Shown: positions 45,783-56,512 of the stretch, in pieces | How positions within the stretch are numbered: position 1 is the first letter of the stretch | Layout of the letters: each line of letters begins with the position of its first letter | Assembly (NCBI GenBank): GCA_025060295.1 | Contig: JANXCH010000006.1 | Span: 69,257-133,256, forward strand | Direction of reading: 5' to 3' | DNA from: Dehalococcoidia bacterium | GTDB lineage: Bacteria > Chloroflexota > Dehalococcoidia > Lucifugimonadales > HRBIN23 | DNA length: 64,000 nucleotides | Made by a program: the position numbers and the translations under genes | Notes under the pieces: generated by a model | What the model was told of the DNA's origin: nothing | Databases searched by the model: none | Seen by the model: the letters and a program-made list of their open reading frames with translations, nothing else

Positions 45783-46358
45783 ATGGGGAGGCGTCTGGTG
45801 GTGGTGGGGTTGGGCAACCCCGGGCCCCAGTACGCGGCCACGCGCCACAACATCGGCCGGCGCTGTGTGGAGAGCGTGGCGCGGCGTCTCGGCATAGCCT
45901 GGCGACGTGAGCTTCCTAGTGCCTTTCTTGCTCGGGGGCAGTCCCCTGGTGGAGACTTGGTTCTGGTGCGTCCCCGCACATATATGAACCAGAGCGGGCG
46001 GGCTGTCGCCCAAGTTGTGCGTCTTTTCGCCTTAGACCCCTCCCGAGAACTGGTAGTGGTCTGCGACGATATGGACCTTCCTCTGGGGAAACTGCGTCTG
46101 CGCCTCAAGGGCAGTGCAGGGGGACACAAGGGATTGGCATCGGTTATCATGGCTGTGGGCAGTGAAGCTCTTCCGCGCCTGCGCATTGGCATCGGGCGTC
46201 CTCCTCCTGATATGGACCCGGCAGCCTTCGTGCTGGCCCCGTTTCCCCCTGGCGAGGAGGAGCGCATCACCCAGGCAGTGGAGCGGGCGGTGGACGGTGT
46301 GCTCCTAGTTCTGGAAAAGGGGTGGGAGAAGGCGATGACTTGGGTGAATGCTGGCTAA
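45783..46358 (+). CDS. pth: Peptidyl-tRNA hydrolase
   Basis: A 191-residue esterase that frees tRNA from dropped-off peptidyl-tRNAs. The catalytic His is H22 in ATRHNIGRR, and the supporting residues are N in YMNQSG, D in CDDMDLPLGKLRLR and the GSAGGHKGL loop. ATG 45783 has AGGAGG eight bases upstream; longer frames overlap the upstream gene. It is the third gene of the ligA unit. Confidence 0.96.
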   Translation: MGRRLVVVGLGNPGPQYAATRHNIGRRCVESVARRLGIAWRRELPSAFLARGQSPGGDLVLVRPRTYMNQSGRAVAQVVRLFALDPSRELVVVCDDMDLPLGKLRLRLKGSAGGHKGLASVIMAVGSEALPRLRIGIGRPPPDMDPAAFVLAPFPPGEEERITQAVERAVDGVLLVLEKGWEKAMTWVNAG

Positions 46359-46409
46359 CCTTGTGCCGCTCTAATCGTTTTACTCTTTATGGATCCCCGG
46401 AGGTGGACA

Positions 46410-48845
46410 GTGTTGAGGCCCTGGCTTCTCGGGTGTCTGGGCATCGCCTCGTCTTTGCTTTTGTTGACCGCCTGCCGCTCGGCTCAAAGCGCTCAGAGCA
46501 CCAGCGTGCGCACCGACACGGTGCGGAGGGACACCTTGCAGGTGAGTGTGGTGGCTGCAGGGAACACCGTTTTCCCCCGTGTGGCGAAACTCTCTTTCGG
46601 TTCGGCTGGCACGGTAAGCGAGGTGCGGGTGCGGGTGGGGCAACAGGTGAGCGCGGGGGAGGTGCTCGCCCGTCTGGACACCCAAGACCTCCACACGGCT
46701 CTTTTGCGTGCCCAGCAGGACGTGACCAACGCTCAAAAATCCCTCCAGGACTATCAGGACAGTTTTAGTGAGGTGCGCATCGCACAGGCGCGCGCCGCCG
46801 TGGAAACGGCCAAAGCCAACCTCGCCAGCGCCCAGGAGGCATACACCAAGGCCCAAAACCAAACTTTTTTGGACATTGCCCAGGCGGAGCAAAGAGTGGC
46901 AGAGGCGCGTCTGGGTGTGCAGCGGGCGCAGGATGCGCTGGAGGTGGCGCGCCGCCCAACGCTGGAGATCGCCCAAGCCGAGCAACGGGTCGCCGAGGCA
47001 CGGGTGGCTGTGCAACGGGCCCAGGAGGCTCTGGATAAGGCCCGTCAGCCTTTCACAGCGGAAGATGTGGCCCGTGCCCAGCAGCGGGTTGCGGACGCCC
47101 GGTTAGGGGTGCAACGGGCCCAGGAGGCTCTAGACAAGGCTCGCCAACCCTATACCCCCGAGGATATCGCCCGCGCACAGGAGAATGTGGATTTAGCCCG
47201 CTCCGCTTTGGTGTCTGCCCAGCGCGCGCTCCAGACGGCTGACATGGATGTGGAGATCACACGTAAGGACTGGGCCAATCGCCTCCAGGATGCCCAGAAC
47301 CAAGTGGAAGCCCACGAGCGCACCTACGCCCAGACCTTTTTGCGCACCTATCGCAATTTGCTGGCGGTGGATACCTCCGTGCCCCCATGGACGATGCTTG
47401 GTGTGCAGCCTTCGGGTGTGGACTTCACGGTGATGCAGGCGTGGAATACCCTGGTCAGTAGCCGAAACAACCTGGAAGTGCTCCGTGCCCAGGCCGAGCG
47501 CAACCTCCTCAACGCCGAGAACGCCCTTCAGCGGGCACGGGATGCGGTAACCACTGCCCGACAGAACCTCTCCGATGCCGAGAAACGCCTGGCCGATATG
47601 CTGAAGCAGCCCGACCCTCTAGAGGTGGATGTGCGGGAGAAGGCGTTGGCGACGGCGCAGGCAGTGCTGAAGCAGGCGGAGGAGGACCTGGCCAAGATGA
47701 AGCCCGACCCCCTGGACATCGCCGCTAAAGAGAAGGCTTTGGCTACCGCCCGGGCGATGCTGAAGCAGGCAGAGGAGGACCTGGCCAAGAAACGCCCCGA
47801 CCCTGTGGATATCACGGCCAAGGAGAAGGCGTTGGCAACAGCCCAGGCTGTTTTGGCCCAGGCGGAGGCGGACTTGGCCCGAATCCGTGAAAGTTCCGAC
47901 GCCATTCTGCTCCAGCGGGCGGCCCAGGTGGCGGCGGCACGGGCGTCTTTGGCTTCCGCTCAGGACGAACTCGATAAACTGCTGAAAGGCCCTGACCCCC
48001 TTACGCTCGAGGCTCGGCGCCTGCAAGTGGAAGTTGCCAAGGCGTCCTTGGCCCAGGCCCAGCAGCGTCTGGAGAACGCCACCCTCAAGGCCCCCTTCGC
48101 TGGTGTGGTGGCCCAGGTGCAGGCGGAGGTGGGGATGCCTATGAGTGCTTCCACCATCGCCGTTGTGGTGGTGGACCCTTCCCAGGTGGAGATCAACGCT
48201 GCCGTGGACGAGACCGATATTGCACGCTTGCGCGTGGGGCAAGAGGCACAGGTTACCATTGAAGCTCTAGGGCCTGTGCCTTTGCGGGGGCGGGTGGTGG
48301 CCCTGTCGCCGGTGGCCCGTGTCCAGCAGGGGGTTGTCTCCTACGAAGTGACCCTAGCACTCACAGCGCCCCAGGCGGACCAGGCCTCTGGTGCCAGTGC
48401 CCAGACTGGTGCGGGGCAGCGTCCCCAGCCAGGGGGGCAGGGTGGGGTACCAGGAGGTGGTGCCGGCCCGCGCTTCGGTCAGCGTCCTGGCGGGATAGGG
48501 GCTCCCGCCGAGGCGGCGGGGCTGGGTTTCCTGGCCCTAGGTCTGCGGGAGGGCATGACCGTCAGTGCCCGCATCATCATCCAGCAGAAGGAGGGCGTCC
48601 TTGTGGTGCCCGCACGGGCGGTGCGAACCGAGGGAGGCAAGCGGGTGGTGGAGGTGGTCCTCCCTGACGGGAAGCGCGCTCTGCGGGAGGTCACGGTGGG
48701 CCTTACGGGTGACCAAGGGGTAGAAATTATTGCGGGCCTTCAGGAAGGGGAGACGGTCGTGGTGCCTACCACCACGTCCTCCTCCCGCACGCTTCAGCCC
48801 CCCTTCGGGCAGGGGATGGGGCCGGGGGGCTTGCGGGTGCGGTGA
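46410..48845 (+). CDS. Membrane fusion (HlyD/MacA-type) lipoprotein with an unusually long repeat-built coiled coil
   Basis: An 811-residue periplasmic or cell-surface adaptor. I start at GTG 46410 because CGGAGG sits six bases upstream and gives a compact lipoprotein signal (LRPWLLGCLGIASSLLLLTAC with lipobox Cys at 22). A barrel-sandwich half follows (SFGSAGTVSEVRVRVGQQVSAGE), then a coiled coil of about 480 residues, the second lipoyl half (LKAPFAGVVAQVQAEVGMPM) and beta-barrel parts. MacA proteins are about 370 residues, so the hairpin is much longer. The ATPase and FtsX-like permease follow with overlaps. No TolC gene is nearby. Confidence 0.85.
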   Translation: MLRPWLLGCLGIASSLLLLTACRSAQSAQSTSVRTDTVRRDTLQVSVVAAGNTVFPRVAKLSFGSAGTVSEVRVRVGQQVSAGEVLARLDTQDLHTALLRAQQDVTNAQKSLQDYQDSFSEVRIAQARAAVETAKANLASAQEAYTKAQNQTFLDIAQAEQRVAEARLGVQRAQDALEVARRPTLEIAQAEQRVAEARVAVQRAQEALDKARQPFTAEDVARAQQRVADARLGVQRAQEALDKARQPYTPEDIARAQENVDLARSALVSAQRALQTADMDVEITRKDWANRLQDAQNQVEAHERTYAQTFLRTYRNLLAVDTSVPPWTMLGVQPSGVDFTVMQAWNTLVSSRNNLEVLRAQAERNLLNAENALQRARDAVTTARQNLSDAEKRLADMLKQPDPLEVDVREKALATAQAVLKQAEEDLAKMKPDPLDIAAKEKALATARAMLKQAEEDLAKKRPDPVDITAKEKALATAQAVLAQAEADLARIRESSDAILLQRAAQVAAARASLASAQDELDKLLKGPDPLTLEARRLQVEVAKASLAQAQQRLENATLKAPFAGVVAQVQAEVGMPMSASTIAVVVVDPSQVEINAAVDETDIARLRVGQEAQVTIEALGPVPLRGRVVALSPVARVQQGVVSYEVTLALTAPQADQASGASAQTGAGQRPQPGGQGGVPGGGAGPRFGQRPGGIGAPAEAAGLGFLALGLREGMTVSARIIIQQKEGVLVVPARAVRTEGGKRVVEVVLPDGKRALREVTVGLTGDQGVEIIAGLQEGETVVVPTTTSSSRTLQPPFGQGMGPGGLRVR
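46869..47258 (+). repeat. Four tandem 93-99-bp repeats in the coiled coil
   Basis: Units start at 46869, 46962, 47061 and 47160 (pitch 93, 99, 99 bp) and encode variations of IAQAEQRVAEARLGVQRA ending in ARQP. The last unit is the most diverged. Confidence 0.8.
47619..47897 (+). repeat. Three tandem 93-bp repeats in the coiled coil
   Basis: Units start at 47619, 47712 and 47805 with exact 93-bp pitch (31 residues). Each carries xxKEKALATAQAVLKQAEEDLAK and a PDP turn. The protein copies are close to identical in the middle. Confidence 0.85.
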
Positions 48846-49549
48846 AGCCGATGGAGCCGATTGTCCAACTGCTAGGCGTGGAGCGGGTCTACCGCATGGG
48901 CACCGTGGAGGTGCGGGCCCTACGGGGGATAGACCTCTCTATCTCCCCAGGGGAGATGGTGGCCATTATGGGGCCCAGCGGCTCCGGCAAAAGCACTTTG
49001 ATGCATATTATGGGGCTGTTGGATCGCCCCACCTCTGGACGCTATCTCCTGGAGGGGCAGGAGGTGCACCGTCTCGGGGAGACTGCCCTTGCCCGCCTGC
49101 GCAATCGCAAAATCGGCTTCGTCTTCCAGGCCTACAACCTGCTGCCGCGAGCGACGGCCTTGGAGAATGTGGAGTTGCCGTTGCTCTATGCCGGGGTGGT
49201 GCGGGGACGCCGCCAGAGGGCGGTTACCGCTCTGGAGCGGGTGGGACTGGGGGAACGCCTGGGCCATCGGCCCACCCAACTCTCCGGCGGGGAGCAGCAG
49301 CGTGTGGCCATCGCCCGCGCTTTGGTGAATAACCCCTCGCTCATCTTGGCCGATGAGCCTACAGGCAACCTGGACACCCAGACCAGCCACGAAATCATGA
49401 GCCTGTTTCGCCACCTCCAACAGGAGGGGATGACGGTGGTCATCGTGACCCACGAGCCGGATATCGCCCGCTGGGCCGAGCGCATCGTTGTGATGCGGGA
49501 CGGGCGCATCGTGGACGAGCGAAGGGAGAGGCATGACGCTGTGGGATAG
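48842..49549 (+). CDS. ABC transporter ATPase (MacB/LolD type)
   Basis: A 235-residue ATPase. Walker A is GPSGSGKST at 44-52, the signature LSGGEQQRVAIARAL and Walker B LILADEPTGNLD are complete, with THEPDIARWAERIVVMRDGRI as the D- and H-loop end. The motif pattern is that of mechanotransmission exporters partnered by FtsX-like permeases. GTG 48842 overlaps the adaptor stop as GTGA; ATG 48851 is a close alternative. The permease overlaps its 3' end by 17 bp. Confidence 0.93.
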   Translation: MKPMEPIVQLLGVERVYRMGTVEVRALRGIDLSISPGEMVAIMGPSGSGKSTLMHIMGLLDRPTSGRYLLEGQEVHRLGETALARLRNRKIGFVFQAYNLLPRATALENVELPLLYAGVVRGRRQRAVTALERVGLGERLGHRPTQLSGGEQQRVAIARALVNNPSLILADEPTGNLDTQTSHEIMSLFRHLQQEGMTVVIVTHEPDIARWAERIVVMRDGRIVDERRERHDAVG

Positions 49550-50762
49550 CCTCCTCACCGCTTTCCGTGCCCTCACTGTCAATCGCCTGCGCTCAGCCCT
49601 GACTCTGCTGGGCATTGTCATCGGTGTGGGGGCGGTCATCGCCCTGATGTCCATCGGGCGCGGGGCACGCCAGACCGTTACCGAACAGATTCAGGGCATC
49701 GGGAGCAACTTGCTCTTTGTCACGCCGGGGCAGGCCACGGTGGGGCGGGTGGCGGGGGCGGCCACGCTGGCCTCCCTTACCACCGAGGATGCCGAGGCCT
49801 TGGCTGACTTGCCCTCTGTGCAGGCGGCGGTGCCACGGGTCTCCTTCTTCGGCCAAATCGTGAACGGCCCTCTGAATGCCCGTGGGCAAATTGTGGGCAC
49901 ACTCCCCCAGTATCTGGAGGTGCGCAACCTCCAGATGGCCAGCGGCTCCTTCCTCGGGGAGGAGCACGCCCTTACCGGGGCGATGGTGGCGGTGCTGGGG
50001 GCCAACATCGCCGCCCAACTGTTCCCCGACGACGACCCTATTGGGAAGACGGTCTACATCAACCGTCGACCCTTCCGAGTGCTGGGGGTGCTCGCCCCCC
50101 GTGGGGGCACAGGCTTCACCATAGAGGACGATACGGTGGTGGTGCCGTTGAAGACGGCTGTGCAACGCCTGCAGGTGCGGCGCAGCACCCGCGGGGGGAT
50201 AGCGGTGGACCTCATCTATGTGCAGGCCCGCTCCGATGCCCTCATGGAGCAGGCGCGCCAAGAGGTGAGCGAGGCCCTGTTGGCCCGCTTCCAAGGCAAC
50301 GCCGAGGCCTTTACGATTGTGAGCCAGCAGGATGTGCTCAACGCCCTCACGCAAATAACCAACGCCTTCACCCTGTTTCTGGGGGCCATCGCCGGCATCT
50401 CCCTCTTGGTGGGGGGTATCGGCATTATGAACATCATGCTGGTATCGGTTACCGAGCGCACCCGCGAGATTGGTATCCGCAAGGCGGTAGGGGCGCGCCG
50501 GCGGGACATTCTCCTGCAGTTCCTGTTCGAGTCGGCCGCCTTGGGGTTGATGGGCGGGATAATGGGGACGGGCCTGGGATATGGCTTGGCCCGCCTGATG
50601 GAGCGGTTCTCCATTGGGGGCCAGAACTTGCGCGCCTATGTGGCCCCCGATGTGGTGTTCCTGGCCGTGGGGGTGAGCCTGGCGGTGGGTCTCTTCTTCG
50701 GTCTCTACCCGGCACGACGGGCTGCTGGGCTAGACCCTATACAGGCCCTACGCTACGAGTGA
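49533..50762 (+). CDS. MacB-like ABC transporter permease (FtsX family)
   Basis: A 409-residue protein with four membrane segments: one near the N-terminus (TLLGIVIGVGAVIALMSIG), a large extracytoplasmic domain from about 45 to 275, and three at the C-terminus (IAGISLLVGGIGIMNIMLVSV onward). The MacB-type EIGIRKAVGARRRDILLQFLFES motif is conserved. With the upstream ATPase and adaptor it should form a tripartite or bipartite exporter. A terminator follows, serving mainly the convergent gene. Confidence 0.92.
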   Translation: MTLWDSLLTAFRALTVNRLRSALTLLGIVIGVGAVIALMSIGRGARQTVTEQIQGIGSNLLFVTPGQATVGRVAGAATLASLTTEDAEALADLPSVQAAVPRVSFFGQIVNGPLNARGQIVGTLPQYLEVRNLQMASGSFLGEEHALTGAMVAVLGANIAAQLFPDDDPIGKTVYINRRPFRVLGVLAPRGGTGFTIEDDTVVVPLKTAVQRLQVRRSTRGGIAVDLIYVQARSDALMEQARQEVSEALLARFQGNAEAFTIVSQQDVLNALTQITNAFTLFLGAIAGISLLVGGIGIMNIMLVSVTERTREIGIRKAVGARRRDILLQFLFESAALGLMGGIMGTGLGYGLARLMERFSIGGQNLRAYVAPDVVFLAVGVSLAVGLFFGLYPARRAAGLDPIQALRYE

Positions 50763-50790
50763 AAAAGGGGAGGGGGCCTGCCCCTCCCCT
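50762..50790 (-). terminator. Terminator for the purA-FAH operon
   Basis: A perfect 10-bp stem (50766-50775 with 50781-50790) and a 5-base loop, followed by a five-T run on the minus strand at 50762-50766. It abuts the stop of the convergent permease and could act weakly for that side as well. Confidence 0.8.
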
Positions 50791-50811
50791 AGGGTTGGGC
50801 GTCGTGTTCTG

Positions 50812-51732
50812 CTAGCGGCGGACGGCCTCGGCCACGACGCGGCGGGCGAACTCCGCATCAATGGCTTTAGGCCAGGAACGCTTGAGGGGGTCCTTCACCT
50901 GCACCGAGAAGCGCCCGATGCGCTCAATTTCCATAGTTACCGTTTCGCCGTCCTGCACGGGGCCAATGCCTTGGTGGTTGGTGCCGCAGGCGATGATATC
51001 CCCCGGCTCGAGGGTGCACACCCACGAGGCGAAGGCGATAAGGGCGGGGATTTTGTGGGCCATGTCGCTGGTGTTGTAGTCGTGGCGGGGTTGGTCGTCC
51101 ACCCAGAGGCGCACTTGCAGGTTATGGGGGTCAGGCACTTCGTCAGCGGTCACGATCCATGGCCCCATAGGGCCAAAGGTGTCCCACGACTTGCCCAGGA
51201 AGAAACTGTTGCGTCCGTTGGGGTTGAGGCCGCGCGCTGAGATGTCCATGAAGCAGGTATAGCCAAAGACATAGTCCATCGCCCGTTCGGGCGGAACGTG
51301 GAAGGCCCGCTTGCCAATCACCACTCCCAGTTCGGCCTCGTGGTGGAAGATGGTGGCCTGGGCGTTGGGGAGCACCACCGTTTCCCCCGGCCCGATGACC
51401 GAGGTGGGAGCCTTCAGAAAGCAGTCCTGCTCGGCAGGGGGGCGCTGGCCGTTCTCCAGATAGTTGACTGCGGCGCAGATGATTTTAGAGGGGCGGGGGA
51501 GGGGCGCCCGTAGGCGGGCCTTCTCGAGGGGGATAGCCCGCTCGGGATTGGCCTGGACGCGCCGCAGGTGGGCCTCCAGTTGGGAACGCCGTCGCGGGAA
51601 CTCGGCGATCAGGCGGGCCATCCGCTCCTGGGCTCGGTACGGGTCGCGGGTGCCGGGGGCACCCGGGATGGGGTAAACCCTATCCCCGACCACCAGGGCG
51701 GGTCGGAAGTCGTTGACCAATGCCAGGCGCAT
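50812..51732 (-). CDS. Fumarylacetoacetate hydrolase family protein
   Basis: A 306-residue member of the FAH fold. The metal motif is HHEAELGVVIGKRAF (the H-E-x-E-L set), with GYTCFMDISARGL and CTLEPGDIIACGT downstream, as in 2-hydroxyhepta-2,4-diene-1,7-dioate isomerases and acylpyruvases. About 110 N-terminal residues form the usual separate domain. It starts 21 bp after purA and has a terminator after it. Substrate is not predictable within this broad family. Confidence 0.85.
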   Translation of the reverse strand: MRLALVNDFRPALVVGDRVYPIPGAPGTRDPYRAQERMARLIAEFPRRRSQLEAHLRRVQANPERAIPLEKARLRAPLPRPSKIICAAVNYLENGQRPPAEQDCFLKAPTSVIGPGETVVLPNAQATIFHHEAELGVVIGKRAFHVPPERAMDYVFGYTCFMDISARGLNPNGRNSFFLGKSWDTFGPMGPWIVTADEVPDPHNLQVRLWVDDQPRHDYNTSDMAHKIPALIAFASWVCTLEPGDIIACGTNHQGIGPVQDGETVTMEIERIGRFSVQVKDPLKRSWPKAIDAEFARRVVAEAVRR

Positions 51733-51753
51733 ATCCTACCTCCTTTCCGTGTG

Positions 51754-54306
<2,553 letters not shown>

Positions 54307-54321
54307 GGGGACGGGCCTGGC

Positions 54322-55227
54322 GTGCCGGTCCTGACGGTTTTCCTGAATGTGGTGCTCCCCGTCTTCCTGGTGGCGGGGGTGGGGCTGGCGCTCCAGCGCG
54401 TCCTGCGCCTGAACCCAGGCCCCCTGGGGCAGGTGGTGCTGTATGCCTTCGGCCCCGGCCTGGCCTTCTACAATCTGGCCACCACCACTATGGAGATGCC
54501 CCTTCTGGGGCGCATCGCTCTGTTCACCATCCTCCTCATTGGAGTGATGTATGTGCTGGGGTGGGGGGTGGCTCGCCTCCTGCGCCTGGACCGGGTGGGG
54601 GAGAGCAGTTTTTTGCTCACCGTGGTCTTTATGAATGCGGGCAACATGGGGCTGTCGGTGGCCCTGCTGGCCTTTGGGGAGGAGGGGCTGGCGCTGGCAT
54701 TGGTGTTCTTTATTGTGGAGGCGACTCTGGGCAATACCTTAGGGATATACCTGGCCGCACGGGGGGAGGCCAACCCTCGCCAGGCGTTGGGGCAGGTGTT
54801 ACGCATGCCCATCCTATACGGGGCGGTGCTGGGCCTGCTCGCCAACCTGACCGATGTGTCTGTTCCCCAGCCCATCCTCGCAAGCACACGTTTTTTGTCT
54901 CAGGCGACCATCCCCGCTATGCTCATTGTGCTGGGCCTGCAGTTGGGCACGGCGTGGGGACGCCCCCCGTGGAAGGCGCTGGGGGCGTCGCTGGTCCTGC
55001 GGCTGGGGGTATCGGTGGGGGTGGCCCTGGTGCTGGTGCGGGCGCTAGGACTGGAGGGGCTGGCGGGCAAGGTGATGGTGGTGTTGGCGGCCATGCCCAC
55101 ACCCGTGTTCGTAACTATCTACGCCACCCAGTTTCGCTTGGATGCCAACCTGCTGGTCCATGCTGTGGTGGTTAGTAGCCTGGCCAGCATGGTAACGCTC
55201 ACCGCTCTCTTGTGGTGGCTCCAGTGA
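54322..55227 (+). CDS. AEC-family transporter (auxin efflux carrier superfamily)
   Basis: A 301-residue membrane protein with about ten hydrophobic segments. It begins VFLNVVLPVFLVAGVGLAL, and the conserved FMNAGNMGLSVAL segment in helix 4 marks the AEC/bile-acid-arsenite-riboflavin transporter superfamily. The family exports or takes up organic acids such as malonate or malate. The GTG start has no strong ribosome site. Its 3' end overlaps the convergent MFS gene by 29 bp. Confidence 0.87.
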   Translation: MPVLTVFLNVVLPVFLVAGVGLALQRVLRLNPGPLGQVVLYAFGPGLAFYNLATTTMEMPLLGRIALFTILLIGVMYVLGWGVARLLRLDRVGESSFLLTVVFMNAGNMGLSVALLAFGEEGLALALVFFIVEATLGNTLGIYLAARGEANPRQALGQVLRMPILYGAVLGLLANLTDVSVPQPILASTRFLSQATIPAMLIVLGLQLGTAWGRPPWKALGASLVLRLGVSVGVALVLVRALGLEGLAGKVMVVLAAMPTPVFVTIYATQFRLDANLLVHAVVVSSLASMVTLTALLWWLQ

Positions 55228-56506
55228 GGCGTGGGGGGCGCGCTAACAGGGCTAAGCACCCCGCTAAAGCGGCCAGTGCGCCCGCCACCAGTAAGGCCAC
55301 CTCATACGACTGGCGCCAGTCATAGAGCGCCCCGATGAGGAGAGGCCCCATAGCCTGGCCCCCCACCTGCACAGGCAGGGTAACCCCCCGGATGGTGCCC
55401 AAGTTGGCCCTCCCATAGTAGTTGGCCCAAGCCACGGGCACCAAGGTAAGCAGTCCCCCCACACCTGCCCCGAAGAGGATGGTGCCTGCAAACCCTTGGA
55501 CTGGGTGGCGGGCGATGAAGAGCATGCTTACCCCTGCCACCATGACCGCCGTTGTGGCCACCAACACATAGCGAATAGGCCAGCGGGACGCCGCCAATCC
55601 CCAGAGCAGGTTGGAGGTGGAGGAGGCGAAGCCGAACCCGCTCACCATACCCGCCGCCAGCACAGGAGGTATTCCCCTCTGCATCAGGTGGGGAGCCTGG
55701 TGGAGGCTTACCCCCGCCTGCACTAGGAAGGCGATGCCGGTAAAGGAGGCGAGAATCCACAAGGTGGGGGTGCGCAGGGCATCACGCAGGGTGAAGGAGA
55801 CCTCCCCGGCGGGACGGGGGGCCTGCATAGGAGAGGCCCCTGTTGTCGTAGGCGAGCGCACACCATCGGGCGCCAGGCCCACATCCTCGGGACGGCGACG
55901 CACCAGCACGGCGTTAGGGAGCAGTCCCACCCCCATGGCCACCCCCGCCACGGCCAGCCATCCGGCGCGCCAATCCCGCCACCCGATAACCGCCTGCACG
56001 ATAATGGGCAAGGCCCCTTGCGCCAATCCCCCCAAGAAGTTGGCGACCGCTGTGGCCACAGCCCGCCGCCGAATGAACCAGGTGGCAATGGCGGTGTTGG
56101 CCCCGATTTCTACCGTGGAGGCGAAGGCCAGGCGTGCCATTCCATAGGCTACATAGAACCCCCACAAGGTGGAGACCTGGGACAGGGCGATGGCACCTAC
56201 GCCTACCAACAGCACGCTGAGGATAAGCACCCCTTGCGCACCCGCCCGGTCGGCCCAGCGCCCCCAGATGGGTGCCGTGAGGGCCCCCACGATGTTGCCC
56301 ACCGATACCGCCCCCGATAACTGGGCGCGCGACCATCCGAAGGCGTCCCCCATAGGCTTCACGAACACCGATAGCACCGCTACCGAGGCCCCTTGTCGGG
56401 CCACCAGCGCCGCCGCCACACACGCCACCACAACCCATCCGTAATAAAAGGGCAGGCGGCGGGGCAGATCGCGCCAGAGGGCAAGGACACCCGATTGAGT
56501 GCGCAT
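55199..56506 (-). CDS. Major facilitator superfamily transporter (monocarboxylate-type)
   Basis: A 435-residue transporter with twelve predicted membrane segments. The opening FYYGWVVVACVAA is typical of the OFA/monocarboxylate branch of MFS, and a long loop (about 210-235) separates the halves. It is 6 bp downstream of an aldehyde dehydrogenase, so the substrate may be an aldehyde-derived acid. The overlap with the AEC gene at the 3' end is unusual for a high-quality gene boundary but both reading frames are intact. Confidence 0.85.
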   Translation of the reverse strand: MRTQSGVLALWRDLPRRLPFYYGWVVVACVAAALVARQGASVAVLSVFVKPMGDAFGWSRAQLSGAVSVGNIVGALTAPIWGRWADRAGAQGVLILSVLLVGVGAIALSQVSTLWGFYVAYGMARLAFASTVEIGANTAIATWFIRRRAVATAVANFLGGLAQGALPIIVQAVIGWRDWRAGWLAVAGVAMGVGLLPNAVLVRRRPEDVGLAPDGVRSPTTTGASPMQAPRPAGEVSFTLRDALRTPTLWILASFTGIAFLVQAGVSLHQAPHLMQRGIPPVLAAGMVSGFGFASSTSNLLWGLAASRWPIRYVLVATTAVMVAGVSMLFIARHPVQGFAGTILFGAGVGGLLTLVPVAWANYYGRANLGTIRGVTLPVQVGGQAMGPLLIGALYDWRQSYEVALLVAGALAALAGCLALLARPPRLTGATTRER

Positions 56507-56512
56507 GGGTTG

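Noticed and set aside
46389-46409. ATG 46389 as start of the fusion protein
   Set aside because: It lacks a ribosome site, whereas GTG 46410 has CGGAGG at proper distance and a better signal peptide.
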